Source of the DNA: Listeria farberi
GTDB taxonomy: Bacteria; Bacillota; Bacilli; Lactobacillales; Listeriaceae
Direction of reading: 5' to 3'
Length of the DNA stretch: 64,000 nt
NCBI RefSeq assembly: GCF_014229245.1
Contig: NZ_JAARZJ010000008.1
Location: forward strand, 1-64,000
Shown piece after piece: positions 26,127 through 33,186 of this stretch (position 1 is the first letter of the stretch; each line of letters opens with the position of its first letter). The notes beneath the pieces were generated by a model. That model did not search any database, had not been told where the DNA came from, and worked only from the letters and a program-made list of their open reading frames with translations. The translations under genes and the position numbers were made by a program.

Positions 26127-26738
26127 ATGTATAAAGCAATAATTTTTGACGTAGATGGAACAATTCTAGACACGGAGAGAGCTGTTTTGCATTCTCTTCA
26201 AGCGGTTTTAGCCGAAGAAGGATTAAGTTACGAACTGGATGAATTAAGATTTGTGCTTGGAATTACTGGAGCAGCTGCGGTTGACCAGTTAAACATTTTA
26301 GACCAAGAGAAAGTGTTGGACAAATGGATTGAACGAGAAGCAACTTTTATTGAAGAAGTAGAGGTTTTCGAAGGCATTCATAAAGTACTGCATGCTATCC
26401 CAGAAAGCGGCGTAGTTACTTCTAAAAATGCATTAGAAATGGAAAAAGGTTTTTATCCATTTGATATTCAGGATCATTTTCAAGCAATTGTTTGTGCGAG
26501 TGATACGGAAAACCATAAACCTCATCCTGATCCACTACTAAAAGGGTTAGAAATTCTTGGAAGAGAGCCACATGAGGTGCTTTATGTTGGTGATTCTTCG
26601 TACGATATGAAATGCGCCCATGCGGCCGGAGCTCATTTTGGCTTAGCACTTTGGGGTGCGAAAACAACAGATGGCTTTGAAAGTGCAGAACTTGTCTTTG
26701 AAAGACCGGAAGATATTTTAGCTTATGTAAGTAAATGA
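26127..26738 (+). CDS. HAD-superfamily phosphatase, beta-phosphoglucomutase-like subgroup
   Basis: 203 residues. Motif I IIFDVDGTILDTE (nucleophile Asp9), motif II Ser/Thr in GVVTSKN, motif III Lys in ENHKPHPDPLLKGLEILG, motif IV VLYVGDSSYDMKCAHAAG. A helical cap lies at about 16-80. A small-molecule phosphatase of the Gph/PGM type; the substrate is unknown. GGAGG upstream. Ends at a strong terminator. Confidence 0.85.
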   Translation: MYKAIIFDVDGTILDTERAVLHSLQAVLAEEGLSYELDELRFVLGITGAAAVDQLNILDQEKVLDKWIEREATFIEEVEVFEGIHKVLHAIPESGVVTSKNALEMEKGFYPFDIQDHFQAIVCASDTENHKPHPDPLLKGLEILGREPHEVLYVGDSSYDMKCAHAAGAHFGLALWGAKTTDGFESAELVFERPEDILAYVSK

Positions 26739-26740
26739 GT

Positions 26741-26779
26741 AAAACCCGCCAACCTTGAAATAAGGCAAGCGGGTTTTTT
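26741..26779. terminator. Bidirectional terminator
   Basis: AAAACCCGC (26741-26749) pairs with GCGGGTTTT (26769-26777), followed by more T. It lies between the converging HAD and cupin genes. Confidence 0.85.
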
Positions 26780-26781
26780 CG

Positions 26782-27186
26782 TTATAAATTATTGTAATGT
26801 TCATCGGAAACGGGCTCTAACCAAGTAGTTCCGCCTAAATCCACATTTGTCGAAATGGCTAAGTGGACAAACCAACTATCATTCGTAGCTCCGTGCCAAT
26901 GTTTTACGTCTTTAGGAATAGTTACCACGTCGCCCTCTTTAAGCAACTGAGCGGGTTTTCCTTCCTCTTGATAGTAGCCAGTTCCGCCTGTTACAAGCAA
27001 GATTTGCCCTCCGTCGTGTTTATGCCAGTTGTTTCTGGCTCCCGGTTCAAACGTAACGTTCCCAATCGGACAATTGTAAGCAGTATCTTCAGGGACAAGC
27101 ATTTTTAAATAAGCATTACCGGTAAAGTAGTCATTTGTAATCAACTCACCTTTATCAAAAATAACGCTGTTTTCTAGTGTACTCAT
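26782..27186 (-). CDS. Cupin-domain protein
   Basis: 134 residues with a conserved single cupin barrel: motif 1 NNWHKHDGGQILLVTGGTGYYQEEG and motif 2 VVTIPKDVKHWHGATNDSWFVHLA. The histidines are those that bind a metal in this family. Some relatives are annotated as carboxymuconolactone-decarboxylase-associated or quinone-related; the reaction here is unknown. The start overlaps the MerR stop (TAATG), so the regulator and this protein are co-expressed. Confidence 0.82.
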   Translation of the reverse strand: MSTLENSVIFDKGELITNDYFTGNAYLKMLVPEDTAYNCPIGNVTFEPGARNNWHKHDGGQILLVTGGTGYYQEEGKPAQLLKEGDVVTIPKDVKHWHGATNDSWFVHLAISTNVDLGGTTWLEPVSDEHYNNL

Positions 27187-27641
27187 TATAAATTCCCCCT
27201 TTCGACATTAAAATCTTTTAGTTCTTTTTGAGCCGGAATGAGGTGGGTATCGTAATTATCTATTTTGAAGTCAAGTCGATCAAGCGCTTCTTGCATAACA
27301 TCAATGCGATTTTTCAACTCAATGCGTTGTTCTTTCAGCAATTCGGCGCGAGCTTCCAGCGTGTGTTCGCCTTCCCGGAAAAGTGCCAAGTAATCAATTA
27401 ATGCTTCAATAGATAAACCAGCGCGGCGCATTTGGCGACTAAACAAAATCCAGCGTATGTCTTCTGCGCCAAATTTACGAATCCCATTTTCATTACGATA
27501 TATAGGTGGAATTAAACCAATGCGTTCGTAGTAGCGAATTGTATCAGCAGAAACACCACTTTTTTCACTCGCTTCTTTGATATTCATTGTTAAGTCTTCC
27601 GAAGCATCCACCACATAAAAGCTAATTTTATTTTTGGTCAT
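27186..27641 (-). CDS. MerR-family regulator (AdhR/NmlR-like)
   Basis: 151 residues from the ATG at 27641 (AAAGGAG 8 nt upstream). A start 18 codons later, at MNIKEASEKSGVS, would match the usual MerR N-terminus and cannot be excluded. Helix-turn-helix KEASEKSGVSADTIRYYERIGLIPP, then a long coiled dimerisation helix (LLKEQRIELKNRIDVMQEALDRLDFKIDNYD). No effector-binding cysteine pair is seen. The promoter in front has the 19-bp spacer typical of MerR control, so it is probably autoregulated, with the cupin as effector gene. Confidence 0.85.
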   Translation of the reverse strand: MTKNKISFYVVDASEDLTMNIKEASEKSGVSADTIRYYERIGLIPPIYRNENGIRKFGAEDIRWILFSRQMRRAGLSIEALIDYLALFREGEHTLEARAELLKEQRIELKNRIDVMQEALDRLDFKIDNYDTHLIPAQKELKDFNVERGNL

Positions 27642-27672
27642 AGCCATTCTCCTTTACTGATTTTCTATAATG

Positions 27673-27703
27673 ATTGTATTCCTTGGAGTTAACTTTAAGT
27701 CAA
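27673..27703 (-). promoter_or_regulatory. MerR-type promoter with 19-bp spacer
   Basis: On the minus strand TTGACT (27698-27703) and TACAAT (27673-27678) are 19 bp apart, with a GTTAACTCCAAG core in the spacer. Long spacers of this kind are untwisted by MerR activators. Confidence 0.7.
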
Positions 27704-27725
27704 GCGAAAAAGCAACCATGATAAT

Positions 27726-28607
27726 TTATTCATGATTGCTACTATTTGTTTGAAGTGTAGACAGATAAGCTAAGAGCAACCCATCCATTTTGCGGAGTGA
27801 TAAGTTTGTCTGTTCATAGAATTTGTCCAAACGATATTGAATGGTATTCCGGTGCATAAAAAGTTCTTTGGCAGTGAGGCTGATGTTTCCTTGGTTTTTA
27901 AAAAGCGTATGAATTAAAGGAATCCAAGTATCATCTTGATGGAAAAGCTTGTTGAGTTCACTCGTAATTAAACTTTCTTTCATTCTTAGCGCGATGACTT
28001 TTAAACTTTCGGAAGCGACGGTTTGGACAACTTCACGATTATTATGGTCAAAAATGGTACGTTCCTCTGCAAATAAGCCACGTAATTTAGCGTTTAACGG
28101 GTGGAAGAGCCCCATAAAGAAAGTAGATGGAATATAAAAATCATTTTCAAGGGTACCGGCAACGGCAATAAGTTCTTCTTCCCCGAGGAGTGAACTGGTG
28201 GATTTTTCAATAATCACACCATAACTAGCCGAAAACATAATTAGTTCAGCATCTGGACTAAAGAAACTGAGTAGCGCTTTTTGCCATTCTTGCAACATGC
28301 TTTTGGTGGTTGTGGTTTTAATATGAAACTGTGTTATCCGGTAAGTTTCTTTTTCATTCGTAATCGTGACTGCTTCTTTTCCAAATAACAAATCGAACCA
28401 AAACTGAGTAGATTCTTTTGTAAATGTTGGTAATGGTTCTGGAAATAAAGTATCTAGTAACTCCACTTCTTCTCCTGAAAGGTCACTTTTAGGAATAGTA
28501 AAATAATACGGTTCCTCGAAAAAAGAAAACGTATCTGTAGTTGATTTTATTGGGTTTTTTGAAACGACTATATTGGGATATCTATTTTTTAATATTTTAA
28601 TATGCAC
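27726..28607 (-). CDS. PucR/CdaR-type regulator
   Basis: About 293 residues if the GTG at 28607 is the start (GAAGGGG 11 nt upstream). The frame is open to 28811, but that would overlap the divergent MarR gene and its operators. Only the C-terminus is clear: NQGNISLTAKELFMHRNTIQYRLDKFYEQTNLSLRKMDG is the HTH_30 domain of the PucR/CdaR sugar-diacid family. The middle (about 60-220) is beta-rich and not recognised. Monocistronic; target and ligand unknown. Confidence 0.72.
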   Translation of the reverse strand: MHIKILKNRYPNIVVSKNPIKSTTDTFSFFEEPYYFTIPKSDLSGEEVELLDTLFPEPLPTFTKESTQFWFDLLFGKEAVTITNEKETYRITQFHIKTTTTKSMLQEWQKALLSFFSPDAELIMFSASYGVIIEKSTSSLLGEEELIAVAGTLENDFYIPSTFFMGLFHPLNAKLRGLFAEERTIFDHNNREVVQTVASESLKVIALRMKESLITSELNKLFHQDDTWIPLIHTLFKNQGNISLTAKELFMHRNTIQYRLDKFYEQTNLSLRKMDGLLLAYLSTLQTNSSNHE

Positions 28608-28686
28608 AGTGGATAGCACCCCTTCTCTACTCTTTATTTTTACAAAAGAAAGATAGGAAGTCAAATTATTACCCGGGAAATAAAAA

Positions 28687-28739
28687 GGTTGCGCAGTCAA
28701 CCAAATTACTGCTATACTATAATGGTTGACGCCGCAACT
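28687..28739. promoter_or_regulatory. Paired operators around the marR-mate promoter
   Basis: GGTTGCGCAGTCAACC (28687-28702) and GGTTGACGCCGCAACT (28724-28739) share the form GGTTG-N6-CAAC(C/T). They bracket the -10 elements TATACT (28713-28718) and TATAAT (28718-28723); the first copy covers a TTGCGC -35 (28689-28694). This is the expected layout for repression by the MarR protein encoded next. Confidence 0.72.
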
Positions 28740-28776
28740 AATTATGTGGCGGATTTTTTTATGAGGAGTCGGATAA

Positions 28777-29226
28777 ATGGCAGATAGACAGGAAAGTTTA
28801 GCGAAAGCCATCGCAATTATTCATCGTTCGGAAAGCACTTTTAAAAATAAAAAGTTACATGAAACTGGTCTTAATATAGGTCAATTACGGTATTTATGGA
28901 CGCTTTATAAAGAAGATGGTATTTCTCAAGAATCAATGGCAAAGAGGTTTATGGTAGATAAAGCGAGTGTGACGCGTCACATTAAACGTCTAGAAGAACT
29001 AGGTATGATTCGCCGCGAAATGGATATGAAAGACCGACGTATTCAGCGGATTTTTGTCACAGAAATAGGTTTTCAGATGCGCAATTTAATTGAAGAAGTT
29101 ACAGCTGAATGGTCTGCACTTTTAACGGCAGGATTTAGCGAAGAAGAAAAAGATGACTTAATGCATTTGATAGGACGACTTTCTGATAATGCGATTATGG
29201 CAGTTGAAGGAGGAGAGGTCGAATGA
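28777..29226 (+). CDS. MarR-family transcriptional regulator
   Basis: 149 residues. Winged helix at about 30-100: NIGQLRYLWTLYKEDGISQESMAKRFMVDKASVTRHIKRLEELGMIRREMDMKDRR, with the wing DxRxR pattern. Start ATG with AGGAG upstream. It overlaps the MATE gene by ATGA, and paired inverted repeats flank its promoter, so it very probably represses its own operon. The inducer is likely a drug-like molecule handled by the pump. Confidence 0.9.
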   Translation: MADRQESLAKAIAIIHRSESTFKNKKLHETGLNIGQLRYLWTLYKEDGISQESMAKRFMVDKASVTRHIKRLEELGMIRREMDMKDRRIQRIFVTEIGFQMRNLIEEVTAEWSALLTAGFSEEEKDDLMHLIGRLSDNAIMAVEGGEVE

Positions 29227-30575
29227 AAGAACAGAGTAAACGGTTAGGTGAAGATAGCATTCCATCACTCATGGCACGTTTGTCGATTCCGGCATTTATC
29301 GGTATGTTTGTTATGGGAATGTATAATATAGTTGATACGATTTTTGTGTCATATGGCGTTGGTCCATCAGGGGTTGCGGCGCTTTCAATCGCTTTTCCGG
29401 TTCAAATGATATTGATGGCGATGGCAGCCATGTTTGGTATTGGTGGTGCTTCGATTATTTCCCGCTCGCTCGGTGCTGGGGAACAAAAACATGCCGATAA
29501 AGTATTCCATCAAGTTATTTGGTTAGTACTTATTTCCAGCATTTTTATTGCAATTGTAACTTTTATTTTTTTAGATCCACTTATTACGCTTTTTGGAGCA
29601 CCAGCGGATATTCATGATATTGCCAGTGATTTCTTATCGCTTATTTTACTAGGCGCAGTGTTCCAAACCTTTGCGATGGCGATGAATAATATCGTTCGTT
29701 CAGAAGGTAATGCAAAAACAGCGATGTTAACCATGATTATTTCCGCTATTTTAAATATGATTTTAAACCCGATTTTCATTATGGGATTCGGTATGGGCGT
29801 TCGTGGTTCAGCGCTTGCAACCGTCATTGCGCAGGCTGTTGGCGCGATTTGGCTCTTGATTTACTTTTTATCAGGAAAAAGTACTTTATCTTTAAAAGGG
29901 TTCTCATTCCGAATGGATTTCCCGCTGATTCGCCGGATTATGGCAATCGGGTTCCCGTCATTTATTATGATGTCCGCAGGGAGTATCGTAACGGTTGCGG
30001 TAAACTGGATGCTTAATATTTATGGTGGAACGATGGCGATTGCGGTATACGGGATTGCGAACCGAATTGCTTCTTTTGTAATTATGCCAATCAATGGTGT
30101 AACACAAGGGATGCAGCCGATTGTAGGATTTAACTACGGATCGAGACAATTCGAACGTGTAATGAAAGCTGTCAAAGTGTCAATGATAGCAGCAACTGTC
30201 ATGTCACTAATTGCTTGGGGCTTGGTAGAAATTTTCCCAGGAATGCTCGTACGAATTTTCTCGAACGACCCAGAGTTAATCGCCCAAGGAACAACCGCTG
30301 TTAGATTTATGCTACTAGCTGCTCCAACAATCGGGTTCCAAATTGTTTGCGGAGGGCTCTATCAAGCGCTTGGTCGAGCAAGGATTTCCTTTATCATTTC
30401 CTTAATGCGTCAAATCATCTGTTTAGTACCACTTTTACTTATTTTACCGCAGTTCTTCGGTTTAGATGGTATTTGGTACGCTTTCCCATTAGCAGATTTA
30501 GGAGCGTTCACCGTCTGTCTAGTGATTATGAGCAAAACATGGCGCCGAATTTTTAAAAATCCTGAGATAGTTTAG
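29223..30575 (+). CDS. MATE-family multidrug efflux pump
   Basis: 450 residues with 12 predicted helices in two related halves, typical of NorM/MepA-like MATE pumps (GMYNIVDTIFVSYGVGPSGVAALSIAFP in helix 1-2 and its partner GMQPIVGFNYGSRQFERV in the second half). Such proteins export cationic drugs using Na+ or H+. Coupled to the MarR gene by a 4-bp overlap. A sigma-B-type promoter for the next gene starts within its last codons. Confidence 0.9.
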   Translation: MKEQSKRLGEDSIPSLMARLSIPAFIGMFVMGMYNIVDTIFVSYGVGPSGVAALSIAFPVQMILMAMAAMFGIGGASIISRSLGAGEQKHADKVFHQVIWLVLISSIFIAIVTFIFLDPLITLFGAPADIHDIASDFLSLILLGAVFQTFAMAMNNIVRSEGNAKTAMLTMIISAILNMILNPIFIMGFGMGVRGSALATVIAQAVGAIWLLIYFLSGKSTLSLKGFSFRMDFPLIRRIMAIGFPSFIMMSAGSIVTVAVNWMLNIYGGTMAIAVYGIANRIASFVIMPINGVTQGMQPIVGFNYGSRQFERVMKAVKVSMIAATVMSLIAWGLVEIFPGMLVRIFSNDPELIAQGTTAVRFMLLAAPTIGFQIVCGGLYQALGRARISFIISLMRQIICLVPLLLILPQFFGLDGIWYAFPLADLGAFTVCLVIMSKTWRRIFKNPEIV

Positions 30576-30594
30576 AGAAAAACGAATTGGGTAT
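30570..30594 (+). promoter_or_regulatory. Sigma-B promoter, perfect core
   Basis: GTTT (30570-30573), 15 bp, GGGTAT (30589-30594): full match to the sigma-B consensus with ideal spacing. It overlaps the stop codon of the MATE gene and should drive the PhnB-like gene. Confidence 0.75.
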
Positions 30595-30632
30595 TTTCTT
30601 ACTAGTGTCTTAAAAACAAAGGAGCGATTCAT

Positions 30633-31076
30633 ATGGCGAAAATTTACCCGTATTTAGCTTTTGAAAATGCAAAAGAGGCTTTAGAATATTATGAAGAAGT
30701 GTTTGGAGCAACAAATGTTTCGCGGTTACCCGTAAGCGAGGAACATAGCGAAATGTTCGGACTGGCAAAAGAAAACTTGGAAAACACTACCGTTCATGGC
30801 GGATTTAGTGTCCTTGGCGCAAATTTATTTTGTTCGGATTCATTTGGAAAAGAAGTAAAACCATCCAACCAAATCTCGATTATGCTCGATTCTAACAGTG
30901 AGGATCCAGTAGCTGTAGCTGATGCGGATGCTTTCTTTGAAAAAGTAAGTTCATCGGGAAGAGTGACAGTGACATTACCTTTTGAAGAGCAATTTTGGGG
31001 TGGGAAAATGGGGCAATTTGTTGATGAGTACGGCATTTCCTGGATGATTCATACGCAACCTTATTCTAAATTATAA
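30633..31076 (+). CDS. PhnB-like glyoxalase/vicinal-oxygen-chelate fold protein
   Basis: 147 residues. YPYLAFENAKEALEYYEEVFGA is the standard opening of the PhnB (3-demethylubiquinone methyltransferase-like) group of the glyoxalase superfamily; the end reads WGGKMGQFVDEYGISWMIH. It is cytosolic; the true reaction of this group is mostly unknown. AAAGGAG precedes the ATG, and a sigma-B promoter lies 39 bp upstream, which suggests a stress role. Confidence 0.82.
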   Translation: MAKIYPYLAFENAKEALEYYEEVFGATNVSRLPVSEEHSEMFGLAKENLENTTVHGGFSVLGANLFCSDSFGKEVKPSNQISIMLDSNSEDPVAVADADAFFEKVSSSGRVTVTLPFEEQFWGGKMGQFVDEYGISWMIHTQPYSKL

Positions 31077-31081
31077 AAAGC

Positions 31082-31122
31082 AAGTGGACCAAGATATTAG
31101 CTATCTTGGTCCACTTTTTTAT
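31082..31122. terminator. Strong bidirectional terminator
   Basis: A 15-bp perfect stem, AAGTGGACCAAGATA (31082-31096) with TATCTTGGTCCACTT (31102-31116), and a T-run. It overlaps the last codons of the converging acetyltransferase gene. Confidence 0.9.
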
Positions 31123-31558
31123 TAGGATTTAATTTTGTCATTAAGTAGTGTTCGCCAATGCCAGGAATGACAAACGATTTGCCAACTTTACGATAGCCAT
31201 GTTTTTCATAAAAACCAACTGCGACAATTCGCGCATTACACCAGATAATTTCTGCGCCGCGCTTCCAAATTTCCGCTTCACCTTCTGCAAGTAATGCTGT
31301 GCCGAGGCCTTTCAAGCGCATCTGGCGTTCTGTCGCCACACCGCGAATTCGGTACTGGGAAGGATTCATAATAACAGTCGATTTTTCAGGATAAAAACTC
31401 GCAACTCCAAGTAAAACATCCTTTTCAAAAGCGCCTAAATGAAACGTACCTTCCATTTCATCATTAGGGTAAATTGCGTTTTCTTCAGGTTGTTCTGGGC
31501 GAAGAACCCGGTGCCTAATATCTTGCGTGTCTTTTGCTTTGATTTGCTTGATTTCCAC
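31097..31558 (-). CDS. GNAT-family N-acetyltransferase
   Basis: 153 residues if translation begins at the GTG at 31558, which has GGAGG 8 nt upstream; the frame is open to 31597 without a ribosome site. The acetyl-CoA motif is RQMRLKGLGTALLAEGE (residues about 75-92), with YEKHGYRKVGKSFVIPGIGEHYLMTK at the end. The substrate is unknown. The stop lies inside the shared terminator. Confidence 0.82.
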   Translation of the reverse strand: MEIKQIKAKDTQDIRHRVLRPEQPEENAIYPNDEMEGTFHLGAFEKDVLLGVASFYPEKSTVIMNPSQYRIRGVATERQMRLKGLGTALLAEGEAEIWKRGAEIIWCNARIVAVGFYEKHGYRKVGKSFVIPGIGEHYLMTKLNPNKKVDQDS

Positions 31559-31611
31559 GGCGCCCACCTCCACGTTATTTCTTTCTATTATAACCAATCT
31601 TTCTAAAATAT

Positions 31612-32346
31612 CTATTCAAAAGTTAATTTTGTTTCATAGGAATAACCACGAACCAGCTCTTGATTAATCCAGGCGACCGTTTCTTGTAAAAGATAATTTT
31701 CATTTTCTGGATATGATTTTGAGGTTTGTGAAGTGATAAAAGATTGCCGCTCACTAGATAGTAAAAGTCGTTCGCCAGGCGCCCCAACGGAATGATCCAA
31801 TTCGATGAAAAGGTAAGCCTGCCCGTCTATTATAAAAAAACCTGGAAACTGCTGATAGCTTTTCGAAAGACCAAGGCGTCTAACTGTTTCCTGAACTTCT
31901 TGATGAAAGGCAGGGTCATTTAGAATATTAGAATGAACAGGTGTGAGAAGCCGTTCTGTAAGCAAGAGGCGAGCGGGAAGTACTAGTTCCTTCTTTTCAG
32001 AATCGCGCTTTAGTAAACCTTGATAACGCTCAAGAAGCCACTTTTTACGAGCAATTCGGGCTTCTTCTTCAGTTAGTTTTTGCTGATATTTAATAAGCAA
32101 CTCGGGCAAGCTTTCTGATGTGTTTTTGTCGAGATATTGTTTCAGTTCTTGCAAGGAAAACCCCATATACTGCAATGCTTGGATAAGGTTGAGTTGTTCT
32201 TCTTGAGCCGTTTTGTAGTAGCGATACCCGGAAGTCGGATCGGTAAAAGCCGGGACCAAAAGACCAATCTTGTCATAATAGCGCAATCGTTGAATGGAGA
32301 GTTGGCTTTTCTTTGCCATTTCCCCAATGGAAAAAAGCGGTTCCAC
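31612..32346 (-). CDS. MerR-family regulator with effector domain
   Basis: 244 residues from the GTG at 32346 (AAGGG 8 nt upstream; an in-frame GTG at 32355 is too close to that site). Helix-turn-helix SIGEMAKKSQLSIQRLRYYDKIGLLVPAFTDPTSGYRYY is of the BmrR/TipAL type. After a coiled coil (about 80-125) a C-terminal domain of about 120 residues resembles a GyrI-like ligand domain only in position and size. Divergent from the NagB-like gene, whose promoter has a 19-bp spacer with a dyad: likely its activator. Confidence 0.82.
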   Translation of the reverse strand: MEPLFSIGEMAKKSQLSIQRLRYYDKIGLLVPAFTDPTSGYRYYKTAQEEQLNLIQALQYMGFSLQELKQYLDKNTSESLPELLIKYQQKLTEEEARIARKKWLLERYQGLLKRDSEKKELVLPARLLLTERLLTPVHSNILNDPAFHQEVQETVRRLGLSKSYQQFPGFFIIDGQAYLFIELDHSVGAPGERLLLSSERQSFITSQTSKSYPENENYLLQETVAWINQELVRGYSYETKLTFE

Positions 32347-32364
32347 ATTTATCACCCTTTCGTC

Positions 32365-32395
32365 TTGACTCTATAGTTACTATACACTTTATCAT
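32365..32395 (+). promoter_or_regulatory. MerR-type promoter with dyad in a 19-bp spacer
   Basis: TTGACT (32365-32370), 19 bp, TATCAT (32390-32395). The spacer holds the perfect dyad TATAGT-T-ACTATA (32372-32384). This is the classic MerR-activated layout and faces the NagB-like gene. Confidence 0.72.
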
Positions 32396-32425
32396 AAAGG
32401 TAATTCAAAGCGAGAGGTGAAAAAA

Positions 32426-33145
32426 ATGAAAATTATTGTGGAAAAAGATTACGAAAATATGAGTAAAACAACGATGCAACTGCTTTTAGGGAAAATGTAT
32501 CAAGACAAGTTGGTTCATTTGGCCATCACAGCAGGCTCGACACCGAAGCGAATGTATGAACTGATGGTAGAAGAAATGAAGGAGAAAGCACCACTGAAGA
32601 ATGTCAGCTATTATAATTTTGACGAAATTCCAATTGGAGACGAAAAATATGGCGTAACCATTGGCAATTTAAAAGCGATGTACTTTGATCCGGCGGGAAT
32701 TCCTGAAGAGCAAATTCATATGTTAGATACGAAAAACTATACAGAACATGAAGCGCATTTGAAGGAAGTTGGTGGCTTGGATGCGATTTTAATCGGGATT
32801 GGTGAAGATGGTCACTTTTGCGGAAACCTACCTGGCGTAACCAAATTCGGCGATGAAACGCGACTTGTTTCCGTCCAATCGCGCCCAGATATGTTCGATA
32901 TTTTGCTAGGAGAAGTTGGTGGCGACGCAGAAAAAGTCCCAGAATACTATGTAACAATGGGACCAAAAAGCGTCATGCACGCAAAAGAAGTTATCCTATT
33001 CGCAAACGGCAAGAAAAAAGCAGCAATTATCAAAAAAGCACTACAAGGCCCAGTAACAGAAGACATTCCAAGCTCGATTTTCCAGTTGCACCCTAATTTT
33101 ACAGTTGTGCTGGATGAGGAAGCGGCGAGTGAATTAAATATGTAA
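32426..33145 (+). CDS. NagB/6-phosphogluconolactonase-family sugar phosphate isomerase
   Basis: 239 residues; ATG at 32426 with GAGAGG upstream. ITAGSTPKRMYELMVEEM and the catalytic segment LDAILIGIGEDGHFCGNLPG place it in the glucosamine-6-phosphate isomerase/6-phosphogluconolactonase superfamily; YYNFDEIP fits the isomerase-like side. It has sometimes been annotated as 6-phosphogluconolactonase; the sequence alone does not decide. Control by the divergent MerR protein suggests a non-constitutive role. Confidence 0.75.
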   Translation: MKIIVEKDYENMSKTTMQLLLGKMYQDKLVHLAITAGSTPKRMYELMVEEMKEKAPLKNVSYYNFDEIPIGDEKYGVTIGNLKAMYFDPAGIPEEQIHMLDTKNYTEHEAHLKEVGGLDAILIGIGEDGHFCGNLPGVTKFGDETRLVSVQSRPDMFDILLGEVGGDAEKVPEYYVTMGPKSVMHAKEVILFANGKKKAAIIKKALQGPVTEDIPSSIFQLHPNFTVVLDEEAASELNM

Positions 33146-33148
33146 ATG

Positions 33149-33186
33149 AAAACCCAACCTTCTATTTAGGAAGGCTGGGTTTTTGA
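33149..33186. terminator. Bidirectional terminator
   Basis: AACCCAACCTTC (33151-33162) pairs with GAAGGCTGGGTT (33170-33181) with one mismatch; T-run to 33184. Shared with the converging acyl-CoA synthetase gene. Confidence 0.85.

Noticed and set aside
28608-28811. N-terminal extension of the PucR-type gene
   Set aside because: It would overlap the divergent MarR gene and its operators and has no ribosome site.
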